Source: Rhodanobacter sp. (GTDB lineage: Bacteria > Pseudomonadota > Gammaproteobacteria > Xanthomonadales > Rhodanobacteraceae). From it: a DNA stretch of 41,129 nucleotides. Position 1 is the stretch's first letter. Each line of letters opens with the position of its first letter. Shown piece after piece: positions 23,664 to 31,341 of this stretch. Made by a program: the position numbers and the translations under genes. The stretch is from contig DZCM01000009.1 in NCBI GenBank assembly GCA_022730295.1, forward strand, positions 1-41,129, given 5' to 3'. A model generated the notes under the pieces. The model was not told the DNA's origin. It saw nothing but the letters and a program-made list of their open reading frames with translations, and searched no databases.

Positions 23664-25589
23664 ATGCCGAACCCGCAAGCCCTGACCCGACAACATGCCA
23701 TCGGTGGTGCCATCGGCGTGCTGCTGCTGGTGTTCGCGTTGGTTTATCGCTTCTTCCCCGAGGCGCTGAAAGTCGAGCCTGCGTTGCTGCGGCCACGCCC
23801 GGCGGCGACCAGTAGTGCGCCGTTGGAAGGGGCACACGCGCCGCGCCACCTGACTTCGGCGGAGTCCGAGCTGCAAGCTGGCCCCCCGATTTCGCTGGCG
23901 CCTGCGGCCGTGCTCTCCGAGCGCGCGCGTCAAGTGTCGTTCGCCGGGCATGGTGGCAAAGGCAAGGTCGCCGCTTTGCTGGGGCAGGCCGGCGCGGCGG
24001 CGCGTAGCGGCAATCTGACCGGACCCGGCAAGGACAGCGCGCTGGCGCTGGTGCTCGAAGCCGCGCAAGTGGCGCCTGGTGACAAGCGTGTGCGTTCGGC
24101 CCTGTCGCGCCTGCGTTCACGTCTGTTGGCCGAGGCCCAACAAGCACTCGCGACCAACGATGCTGACGGTGCACGTGCCGATCTCGCCGCACTGAAACAA
24201 CTGCCCGGTTCGCAGAACAACCTGGCGGCGCTCGCAGTGCGCATCAATGCGGCCGCACAGGTTCAGCCACTATTGGAGCAGGCAGCCACCTTGCTGCAGC
24301 AGGGCAAGTCGGAAGGGCCGGGTGATGACACCGCGCTGGCGGTGTATCGCAAGGTGCTGGGTTTGGATCCGGAAAACGTCGTGGCGCGACAGGGCCTGCT
24401 GCGTGTGCAGCGCGCGGCACTGGATCGGGCGTTGACTGCCGCAGCCCAGAACGACGATGCCAAGGCCGATGCGGCGCTCGCCGATGCTGCATCGATCCTG
24501 CCGTCGTCCGGCGCACTTGCCGATGCGCGCGCGCGCGTTGCGGCGATGCGTAGTGGACGCGCGGACAACTTGATGATCCAGGCCGGGTCCGCATTCGATG
24601 CCGGCAACCTCGGTCTCGCACAAAAGCTGGCGGAACAGGCCGGATCGCTGGGTGGATCCAACGCCGCGTTCCTCGCGAAGTTGCAGAACGCGCGCGAGTA
24701 CGCCAATTTCCATCCGGGCCAGGTGTTCACCGATCACTTCCTCGACATCGTTGGCAGCGCGCCATCGATGGTGGTGATCCCGCACGGCAGCTTCGAGATG
24801 GGTTCGGCATCGCGGGCGCGGGTGCAGACAGGTGCCGGGCAGCCGCAACACATGGTCACGATAGCCAAGGGCTTTGCGCTGGCGCGCAGCGAAGTCACGG
24901 TTGCCGAATTCCGGGCCTTCGTGCAGGCATCGGGTTACGTTGCGGATGCCGATCGCCTGGGTGGTGCGTCGGTGTACGACGAATCGAATGGCCGCATGCA
25001 GACGCGCGCAAGCGTCGATTGGCGCGACGACTACGCCGGCAAGCGCGCCCGCGCCCGCGATCCGGTGGTCAACGTCGCGTGGAATGACGCGCACGCCTAC
25101 GTGGAGTGGTTGTCCAAGCGCACCGGTCAGCATTATCGCTTGCCGACCGAGGCCGAATACGAATACGCCGAACGCGCCGGCAGCACCACGTTGTATTGGT
25201 GGGGAAACGGCACACCCAAAGCGGTCGTGGAAAACCTGACGGGCTCCGGCGACCGCTCACCTGCGCACCGCAGCTGGGCCAATGCTTTCAAGAACTACAG
25301 CGACGGCTATTGGGGCCCCGCCCCGGTGATGAGCTTCAAGCCGAACCCGTTTGGCCTGTACGACATGAGTGGCAACGTCTCGGAATGGGTTGCCGATTGC
25401 TGGCACGACAACTACAACCGTGCGCCGGCGGACGGGACGGCGTGGGTCAACCCTGGTTGCAGGGAACGCGTTGTGCGAGGTGGCTCGTGGGGCAGTGCGC
25501 CTGACCAGGATCGTTCCGCATTCCGGCAGGGCGCCAGTGCCGATACCCGCAGCGGGCGGGTTGGCTTCCGGGTGGCGCGCGATTTGTAG
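23664..25589 (+). CDS. Membrane-anchored SUMF1/FGE-like domain protein lacking the catalytic cysteines
   Basis: 641 residues from the ATG at 23664. One transmembrane helix (about 11-31, IGGAIGVLLLVFALVYRFF) after a short cytosolic tail, then about 300 Ala-rich helical residues resembling TPR-type repeats (YRKVLGLDPENVVARQGLLRVQ). The C-terminal SUMF1 domain (369-641) has MVVIPHGSFEMGS, RSEVTVAEFRAFV, PVVNVAWNDAHAYVEWLS, YRLPTEAEYEYA, FGLYDMSGNVSEWVADCW and RVVRGGSWG. Formylglycine-generating enzymes have two cysteines shortly after GGS(Y/W); here the segment reads GGSWGSAPDQDRSAFR, with none. So the fold is kept but sulfatase activation is unlikely; a binding or scaffold role is possible. No kinase or sulfatase gene adjoins it. 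Confidence 0.9.
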   Translation: MPNPQALTRQHAIGGAIGVLLLVFALVYRFFPEALKVEPALLRPRPAATSSAPLEGAHAPRHLTSAESELQAGPPISLAPAAVLSERARQVSFAGHGGKGKVAALLGQAGAAARSGNLTGPGKDSALALVLEAAQVAPGDKRVRSALSRLRSRLLAEAQQALATNDADGARADLAALKQLPGSQNNLAALAVRINAAAQVQPLLEQAATLLQQGKSEGPGDDTALAVYRKVLGLDPENVVARQGLLRVQRAALDRALTAAAQNDDAKADAALADAASILPSSGALADARARVAAMRSGRADNLMIQAGSAFDAGNLGLAQKLAEQAGSLGGSNAAFLAKLQNAREYANFHPGQVFTDHFLDIVGSAPSMVVIPHGSFEMGSASRARVQTGAGQPQHMVTIAKGFALARSEVTVAEFRAFVQASGYVADADRLGGASVYDESNGRMQTRASVDWRDDYAGKRARARDPVVNVAWNDAHAYVEWLSKRTGQHYRLPTEAEYEYAERAGSTTLYWWGNGTPKAVVENLTGSGDRSPAHRSWANAFKNYSDGYWGPAPVMSFKPNPFGLYDMSGNVSEWVADCWHDNYNRAPADGTAWVNPGCRERVVRGGSWGSAPDQDRSAFRQGASADTRSGRVGFRVARDL

Positions 25590-25660
25590 CGACCGTCGCC
25601 GGTGAGTTCACGGCAGTGTGCGAGCTGCGCAGTGGGCGCTCGCGGCAATTTCTGGATGGG

Positions 25661-25747
25661 TGGTGCCGAAGGTGGGACTCGAACCCACACGCTTTTAAGG
25701 GCGGCGGATTTTGAGTCCGCTGCGTCTACCGATTCCGCCACTTCGGC
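25661..25747 (-). tRNA. tRNA-Leu, anticodon CAA
   Basis: 87 bases including CCA, with the long variable arm expected of leucine tRNAs. The acceptor is GCCGAAG / CTTCGGC. The anticodon stem GCGGA / TCCGC encloses CTCAAAA, anticodon CAA, reading TTG. The T arm is GTGGG TTCGAGT CCCAC. It starts 35 bases after the cysteine dioxygenase stop on the same strand, so it might be co-transcribed and then processed. Confidence 0.96.
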
Positions 25748-25782
25748 CAGCCCGCAAGTATGCGGGAATCCGCGTCCCGCGG

Positions 25783-26370
25783 CTAGTAGGCAACGGCTGC
25801 GGGTTCGTCGAGGTTGAGGATCCGCGGCTGCCGCAGGTACCAATCGCCGTGCTCGGATTCGAACACATTGCAGCGGGACATGCGGCCTTGGTAGACGTGC
25901 ACGCTGACCGCGATGTCGGTGTCGCTGGCGTTGCGGATGCTGTGGTGTTCGTGCGGCGGGATCAGGCTGCCGGCCGAACCGGCGCTGGCCTGCATGGTGC
26001 CGGCGGGACGGAAGCGGTAGCGGGTCTCGTCGTGCTCCATCAGTTCGTATTGGACGACTTCCAGCGCGCCACGCCAGACCCCTTCCACGCACCACATGCC
26101 CGAGTGGTCATGGATTGGAGTGCCCTGGCCGGGGCTCCAGGTCATGGCGATCATGCAGTAGCCGAGCTCGGGGCTGCGGTACAACTCGCGGCGCGCGTAG
26201 TGCTCGGCGCAGCCCTCGAATACACAGTCGGGCATGCGCACATCGCCGCTGTGGATGGCGTCGCACAGGGCCGAGCGCATCGCGCGCATGGCGTTGGCGG
26301 GGTCGCCGTTGCGGACGGCGGCGTCAAGGTCGTGGATCAGGCGCTCGCGCCCGGCAAATTCAATGTTCAT
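25783..26370 (-). CDS. Cysteine dioxygenase-family protein
   Basis: 195 residues from the ATG at 26370 (MNIEFAGRER); an in-frame extension to 26433 is less likely. A cupin enzyme that oxidises cysteine to cysteine sulfinate with iron and oxygen. Iron ligands H87 and H89 are in PIHDHSGMWCVEG, and the third, H143, is in PPHEHHSIRN. C94 and Y160 (VSVHVY) stand at the spacing of the Cys-Tyr crosslink pair C93/Y157 of mammalian CDO. In 3-mercaptopropionate dioxygenases the Cys is usually Gly, so the presence of C94 favours cysteine as substrate. It lies downstream of the metX homologue on the same strand with a 77-base gap. Confidence 0.88.
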   Translation of the reverse strand: MNIEFAGRERLIHDLDAAVRNGDPANAMRAMRSALCDAIHSGDVRMPDCVFEGCAEHYARRELYRSPELGYCMIAMTWSPGQGTPIHDHSGMWCVEGVWRGALEVVQYELMEHDETRYRFRPAGTMQASAGSAGSLIPPHEHHSIRNASDTDIAVSVHVYQGRMSRCNVFESEHGDWYLRQPRILNLDEPAAVAY

Positions 26371-26447
26371 GGCATAAGCATATAACGCGGCGTCATGTGG
26401 CGTGCAAGGGCACTGCGATGGCGATGACAACATCGCCGCGCATCACG

Positions 26448-27563
26448 TCACAGTGCGGCCATGAACGCGCCGATCGCGGCGCCGAAGCGCCCGGTGTCGA
26501 CCAGGAAGGCATCGTGGCCTTGTGGCGAGTCGAGGCCCACGAAGGTGGTGTCGGTGCCGGTAGTCTTGAGGTCTTCGGCGAGTTGCTGCTGCTGCGACAG
26601 CGGAAACAGGATGTCGGTCTCGACGCCGATCACCAACGCACGCTCCAGTTTCATCTTCGCCAGCGCGTTGCGCACCGCGGTGGCCTGGTCGGGGGCGCCG
26701 CCGTACTCGGCAAGATCGAACCAGTCGGATGCGCGCGACAAATACAGATAGCAGTTGGGGTCGAACGAACGGGTGAAGCGCCGAGCGTGTGCGTTGAGGT
26801 AGGACTCGATCTGGAACTCCGCGCCGAAAGGATCGTCCTCGCGGTCGTCGGGGTCGAGGCGGATGCGTCCAAACCGGCCGCTCCATTCCAGCGCCGAACG
26901 GTAGGTGATCACGCCGAGCTTGCGCGCGATGTTCATGCCCGTTTCCGGGTAATGCTCATCGTCGTAGCGGCCTTCGTTCCAGTTCGGATCCAGCCGGATC
27001 GCTTCGCGCTGCAGCGAGCGGATCGCGATGGCAAACGGCTGCGCGCGCGGCGCGCTGCACACGCACACATGTGCGCGGGCGAACCCGGGGTGGTTTGCCA
27101 TGCCGCCGAGCGCCGCCATCCCGCCCATTGAGCACCCGACCAGCGCGGCGAGCCGTTCGACGCCAAGCCCGCGCGCGAGCTCGAATGCCGCGTTGCCAAG
27201 GTCTTCCAGCGAAAGGTCGGGGAAATCGAGGCGATAGCTTTCGCCGGTGGCGGGATCGGTCGAGGCCGGGCCGGTCGAGCCCTTGCAACTGCCGAGCGAG
27301 TTCGGGCACACCACGTACCAGCGGTCGGTGTCGATGGCCTTGCCGGGGCCGATGATATCTTCCCACCAGCCGGGTGTGTCGTCGATCGCGTTGCGCGCGG
27401 CGTGCGCGCTCGGTGACAGGCCGGTGAGGATCAACACCGCGTTGTCGCGTGCAGCGTTCAGTTCACCCCAGCTCTCGTACGCGAGGCGCGCGCCCTGCAG
27501 CGCACCGCCGCGCTTCATCGCGAACGGTGATGGCAGGGCAAAATATTGGCGAGCGTCGGCCAA
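26448..27563 (-). CDS. metX: MetX-family O-acyltransferase (homoserine or, more likely here, serine O-succinyltransferase)
   Basis: 371 residues. An alpha/beta-hydrolase acyltransferase making O-acylhomoserine or O-acylserine. Catalytic triad S145 (VGCSMGGMAALGG), D317 (GVETDILFP) and H350 (PQGHDAFLVD). Where homoserine acetyltransferases have HALTGD, this has ILTGLSPSAHAA. Some xanthomonad MetX homologues have been reassigned as serine O-succinyltransferases for cysteine synthesis, and this sequence looks closest to them; the substrate is inferred. The start is TTG at 27563 with AAGGA six bases upstream; the only nearby ATG (27518) would cut the conserved N-terminus. Upstream is amtB, downstream cysteine dioxygenase, both on the same strand. 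Confidence 0.88.
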   Translation of the reverse strand: MADARQYFALPSPFAMKRGGALQGARLAYESWGELNAARDNAVLILTGLSPSAHAARNAIDDTPGWWEDIIGPGKAIDTDRWYVVCPNSLGSCKGSTGPASTDPATGESYRLDFPDLSLEDLGNAAFELARGLGVERLAALVGCSMGGMAALGGMANHPGFARAHVCVCSAPRAQPFAIAIRSLQREAIRLDPNWNEGRYDDEHYPETGMNIARKLGVITYRSALEWSGRFGRIRLDPDDREDDPFGAEFQIESYLNAHARRFTRSFDPNCYLYLSRASDWFDLAEYGGAPDQATAVRNALAKMKLERALVIGVETDILFPLSQQQQLAEDLKTTGTDTTFVGLDSPQGHDAFLVDTGRFGAAIGAFMAAL

Positions 27564-27657
27564 GGTCGATCCTTGCGGAGCATCAAACCGTCAAGGGTAG
27601 CGAATGCGGCGGGCCGGGCCAAGAGCGCTGCGAGCATGGCCAGATGCCGCGGCGCGA

Positions 27658-28980
27658 TCAACTTTCGTAGGCGGTCTCGCCGTGCGCCGTGGTATCCAGT
27701 CCCTCGCGCTCGTGTTCGGTGCTCACGCGCAGGCCGTACAGCCAGTGCACCGCAAGCCCCGCGAGCAGCGCCACCAGTCCGCTCCATGCCAAAGTCACCA
27801 GCACGGCGACCGTCTGGACCCCGAGCTGATGCAGCATGCTGAAGCCGTTGCCGCCGTTGCCGCCGAGCGCTGTCGCACAGAACACGCCGGTCAGCAACGC
27901 GCCGGTGATGCCGCCCACCGCGTGCACGCCGAAGGCGTCGAGTGCATCGTCCACGCGTAGCCAGCGCTTCAAGCCGTTCACGCCCCACAGGCAAGCAAGG
28001 CTGGCCAGCGCGCCGATCGCGATCGCCCCCATCGGACCGACGTTGCCGCAGGCCGGGGTGATGCCGACCAATCCGGCGATGACGCCGGAGATGCCGCCAA
28101 GCAGCGATGGCCGCCGTCGCAACAGCGACTCCGCGCCCAACCATGCCAGCACGCCGGCAGCGGTGGCGAGCAGGGTGTCGACGAAGGCCAGTGCGGCGGC
28201 CGCGTCGGCCTGCAGTTCCGAGCCCGCGTTGAAGCCGAACCAGCCCACCCACAGCAAGGCCGCGCCAAGCATGGCCAGCGGCAGGTTGTGCGGCCGCATG
28301 TGGGCCTGACCGCGGCCCATGCGCGGGCCGAGCAAGGCGGCGCCGATCAGTCCGGCGATGCCGGCGTTGATGTGCACCACCGTACCGCCGGCGAAATCCA
28401 GCGCACCGAGCTGGCGCAGCCAGCCTTGCGGGGACCACACCATGTGCGCGATCGGCAGGTAGGCGAGGGTGAACCACGTCATCGTGAACAGCAACACCGC
28501 GCCGAACTTCATGCGTTCGGCGAGCGCGCCTACCACCAGTGCGCAGGTGATGCCGGCGAAGGTGGCCTGAAAGGCGAAGAACAGGTATTCCGGCACGCTT
28601 GGTCCGGCACGCGAGAACGATGCAAGGCCGACGCCGTGCAGGAAGGCCTTGTCGAGATTGCCGATCAATGCGCCCTCACCGGCGAAGGCCAGCGAGTACC
28701 CGTAGATCGTCCACAACAGCAGCGACATCGAGAACACCGTCAGCACCTGCATCAGCACCGAGAGTACGTTCTTGGCACGCACCAGTCCGCCGTAGAACAA
28801 GGCGACGCCAGGGATGGCCATCATCAACACCAGCAGAGTGGCGGTCAGCACCCAGGCCACGTCACCCTTGTCGATGCTCGCGACCGGTTGTGCGGCGAAC
28901 GTCGGAGTGGTAAACGTGAGCATGGCCAGCGCAGACCCGCTGAGCCAACGGCAATGGCGCGAGACGGAGGATCGGACCAA
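27658..28980 (-). CDS. amtB: Ammonium transporter AmtB
   Basis: 440 residues. A trimeric inner-membrane ammonium channel. The leader (VRSSVSRHCRWLSGSALA plus MLTFTTPTFA) looks like a signal peptide, as in E. coli AmtB. Eleven helices follow, with FYGGLVRAKNVLSVLMQ, FAFQATFAGITCALVVGALAERMKF, GGTVVHINAG (first pore His) and DALDAFGVHAVGG (second pore His). The start is TTG at 28980, with GAGGAA eight bases upstream; the first ATG (28923) has no ribosome site and would delete most of the leader. glnK, its usual partner, is not adjacent. A sigma-54 promoter lies 62 bases upstream, which points to nitrogen control. Confidence 0.95.
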   Translation of the reverse strand: MVRSSVSRHCRWLSGSALAMLTFTTPTFAAQPVASIDKGDVAWVLTATLLVLMMAIPGVALFYGGLVRAKNVLSVLMQVLTVFSMSLLLWTIYGYSLAFAGEGALIGNLDKAFLHGVGLASFSRAGPSVPEYLFFAFQATFAGITCALVVGALAERMKFGAVLLFTMTWFTLAYLPIAHMVWSPQGWLRQLGALDFAGGTVVHINAGIAGLIGAALLGPRMGRGQAHMRPHNLPLAMLGAALLWVGWFGFNAGSELQADAAAALAFVDTLLATAAGVLAWLGAESLLRRRPSLLGGISGVIAGLVGITPACGNVGPMGAIAIGALASLACLWGVNGLKRWLRVDDALDAFGVHAVGGITGALLTGVFCATALGGNGGNGFSMLHQLGVQTVAVLVTLAWSGLVALLAGLAVHWLYGLRVSTEHEREGLDTTAHGETAYES

Positions 28981-29042
28981 GGCGCTGTTTCCTCGTCTGA
29001 AGGGCTGATCCGCGCTGGATCAAGCTCCACGGGCAAGGAATG

Positions 29043-29057
29043 GCAAGATGCGTGCCA
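29043..29057 (-). promoter_or_regulatory. Sigma-54 (RpoN) promoter of amtB
   Basis: On the minus strand TGGCACGCATCTTGC fits the consensus TGGCACG-N4-TTGC exactly. The -12 GC would place the start near 29031, giving a leader of about 50 bases to the TTG start. NtrC-like GGTGCA half sites and AT-rich sequence lie within 100 bases upstream (29090-29160). Confidence 0.85.
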
Positions 29058-29187
29058 TTGAAAAAACCCACAAAATCAATTCGATGCAATCATGCAAACG
29101 CGATGTTGCACCTTGTGTGAGCGAATTGCAGCAATTTTTGCACAATACTGGTGCGTCCGTGGCGATGCGGCACCCAAGGCACCGCAC

Positions 29188-30249
29188 TCAGTCGACGCGA
29201 TTGATGGTCAACGAAACCGGCTTGCGGCTGTTGGTGGCAACCTCGGTGGCGGCGGATTCGAGATCGCCTGCCGCGGGCATCGCGTTGCCCGACTTGCTGA
29301 TGCGCGCCAGCACTTGCACTTCGCGGTAATTCGAGAGCTTCAGTTGCGGCGTCATCGCCATCGCGTCTGTAAGCGTGACACGGGCGGGTAGCGTGGAGGC
29401 CTTGATGCGCGCGACCGCCAACGGCATGCGCGGACCATCGACAGCCCGCGCAAATACGAACAGGGTGTCGCCCGGCTGCACCTTGGTGGCGATGTTCGGA
29501 TCAAGTTTGACGTTGACGGTCAGCGCCACCGCCCTGGTTGCAGCGGCCGGAGTGCCGGTCGTGGTTGTGCCGGGATTGGGCGTGTTGGACCCGGCGCCCA
29601 TGCGGGCCTCGGCTTCAGCCAGTTCCTGCTTTACCGCCGCAGCGACGTTGGAGCCTTCCGGCAGCAGCGGCAACAGGGTGTTCCATTGCTTCATGGCCCC
29701 GGCATATTGCTGGCGCTGGAAGTCGCTGATGCCAAGCAGCCAGAGCGCGCGCTGGTGGGTCGGCTTGACCTGCAACGCGTGTTGCAACATCCCGCGCGCG
29801 GCGTCGTCGATCTTGTGCGTGGGGCTCGTTTCAGCCGATGCCTCGACATAGGCCACGATGGCGTCGGGGTCGTCCGGCTTCAGGCGCAGCACGTGGTGCA
29901 GCGCATCCATCGCGAGCTGCGGCTGGTTGAGCGCGGAGTACGCCTGCGACAGCAAGGTCCAGCCCTGCGCATCATCGGGTTTTTTCGCAAGGCTCGCGCG
30001 CAGCTGGGCTGCTGCCTTGGCAAGATCGGCCGGACCTGGCGTTGGTACCGGTTGCAATGCCTGCGGCGTGCCGAGCGCGAGATACGCGCCGAGCACCGCA
30101 GGCGGCATCAGCAGCGCCAGTGCGATCGCCAGCCAGAACGGTGCGCGCGGCCGGCCTTCGCGGCGCGCACTGCGCAACATCGGTACCAGTACGCAAGCCA
30201 GGGCTGCCACCACCATCATGGCGGCGATGATGAGAAACCGTGTTGTCAC
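29188..30249 (-). CDS. ccmI: Cytochrome c maturation protein CcmI (CycH)
   Basis: 353 residues. An inner-membrane TPR protein that holds apocytochrome c for haem ligation by CcmF/H. Two membrane helices (about 5-24 and 38-60) leave a short loop between; this is compact compared with E. coli-type CcmI. A TPR domain follows (WTLLSQAYSALNQPQLAMDALHHVL, shown in part; LWLLGISDFQRQQYAGAMKQW) and a C-terminal periplasmic domain (PGDTLFVFARAVDGPRMPLAVARI) as in other CcmI proteins. Start GTG at 30249 with GGAG seven bases upstream. It is the last gene of the ccm operon, 97 bases after ccmH. Confidence 0.93.
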   Translation of the reverse strand: MTTRFLIIAAMMVVAALACVLVPMLRSARREGRPRAPFWLAIALALLMPPAVLGAYLALGTPQALQPVPTPGPADLAKAAAQLRASLAKKPDDAQGWTLLSQAYSALNQPQLAMDALHHVLRLKPDDPDAIVAYVEASAETSPTHKIDDAARGMLQHALQVKPTHQRALWLLGISDFQRQQYAGAMKQWNTLLPLLPEGSNVAAAVKQELAEAEARMGAGSNTPNPGTTTTGTPAAATRAVALTVNVKLDPNIATKVQPGDTLFVFARAVDGPRMPLAVARIKASTLPARVTLTDAMAMTPQLKLSNYREVQVLARISKSGNAMPAAGDLESAATEVATNSRKPVSLTINRVD

Positions 30250-30346
30250 CGATCGTCTCCGGAATCTTCAGAGGTGGCGTGCGCCCGTCCCGCCCGCTGT
30301 GGTGTTCGTGCCATTGCAGTACGCGTGGCGGTTGTCATGCGTATCG

Positions 30347-30778
30347 TCACCAGTCTTCTCCGGACTCTTCTGCGATGGTGTCGGCCGGACGTGCCCGGCG
30401 CCGCAACAACACGATCACGACGCCGGCGCCGACCAGGAAAATCGCCGGCGTGCCGAACCACAGCGCAATGGTGCTCGGCGCAAGCGGCGGGTCATACAGG
30501 ATGAACGTGGAATAGCGCGCGACCAGCCAATGCTTGATTTCCTTGTCGCTCTTGCCCTGTTGCATCTGCTCGAAGATTTGCCGCCGCAATTGCTTGGCGA
30601 AGTCGGCATTGGATGCGAGCAGGCTCTCGTCCTGACAGACCATGCAACGCAATTCACTGGTCAGGTGCTGGAAGCGCAGCCGTTGCGCGTTGCTCTGGAA
30701 CGGCAGCGGGTCGATCGCGAAGGCGTTGATTGAAAACGTCAACGAGAACGCGAGCAGGGCGGCGGCAAAACGCTTCAC
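30347..30778 (-). CDS. ccmH: Cytochrome c maturation protein CcmH (CycL)
   Basis: 143 residues. A periplasmic thiol-oxidoreductase, membrane-anchored, that keeps the apocytochrome CxxCH cysteines reduced. Signal peptide (RFAAALLAFSLTFSINAFA), then the redox motif LRCMVCQDESL with C45 and C48, the YDPPL segment and a C-terminal helix (about 105-127), the usual CcmH architecture. The start is GTG, overlapping the ccmG stop as GTGA. Short form only, with the CcmI part separate. Confidence 0.95.
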   Translation of the reverse strand: MKRFAAALLAFSLTFSINAFAIDPLPFQSNAQRLRFQHLTSELRCMVCQDESLLASNADFAKQLRRQIFEQMQQGKSDKEIKHWLVARYSTFILYDPPLAPSTIALWFGTPAIFLVGAGVVIVLLRRRARPADTIAEESGEDW

Positions 30779-31341
30779 TTGCCACCCCGTTCGAGTGCGT
30801 CGATCCGCGGCTGCAATTCCTTCGCGATGACTGCGGGCGTCAGCGGCCCGATGTGTTTGTAGCGGATGATGCCCTTGGCATCGATCAGGTAGGTTTCCGG
30901 CGCACCGTACACGCCGAAATCGAGCGCGGTGATACCGGATTCGTCGGTGATCACCTCGTGGTATGGATCACCGTGGCGCCCCAGCCAGGCCAACGCGTCG
31001 GCGGGTTTGTCCCTGTAGTCGTAGCCGATGAGCGGGATGCCGAACCTGTCGCGATAGGCCATGAGCGTGGGATGCTCATCGGCGCAAGCGAAGCACCAGC
31101 TCGCGAACACGTTGAGCAGGTATGCTTGGCCCAGCATCGACGCCTTGCTGACGCTCTGTGCCGGCTGCTTGAGCAGAGGCAGATTGAATGCGGGCGCCGG
31201 CTTGTTGATCAATGGACTCGGTACGAAGCTGGCGTCGTGGCTCTGGTTCCAGACGAGGCCCACCACGAAGAACGCCACCAGCACCGCGAACACGGCCAGC
31301 GGCACGAAGCGTCCGAACGGCTTGCCGGCGACGTCATTCAC
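30775..31341 (-). CDS. ccmG: Thiol:disulfide interchange protein CcmG/DsbE
   Basis: 188 residues. Reduces apocytochrome c or CcmH in the periplasm. One N-terminal anchor helix (about 11-31), then a thioredoxin fold with active site W82-C83-F-A-C86 (FASWCFACADEHP); the cis-proline loop is GAPETYLID and the family's acidic YDYRDK segment is present. The FA dipeptide between the cysteines differs from the more usual PT or VP. The start overlaps the ccmF stop (ATGA) and the stop overlaps the ccmH start. Confidence 0.95.
   Translation of the reverse strand: MNDVAGKPFGRFVPLAVFAVLVAFFVVGLVWNQSHDASFVPSPLINKPAPAFNLPLLKQPAQSVSKASMLGQAYLLNVFASWCFACADEHPTLMAYRDRFGIPLIGYDYRDKPADALAWLGRHGDPYHEVITDESGITALDFGVYGAPETYLIDAKGIIRYKHIGPLTPAVIAKELQPRIDALERGGK

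Noticed and set aside
23664-25589. Functional formylglycine-generating enzyme
   Set aside because: Both catalytic cysteines are absent after the GGSW motif and no sulfatase gene is near.
25600-25800. CRISPR or attachment site near tRNA-Leu
   Set aside because: No direct repeat of the tRNA 3' end, no spacers and no integrase gene nearby.
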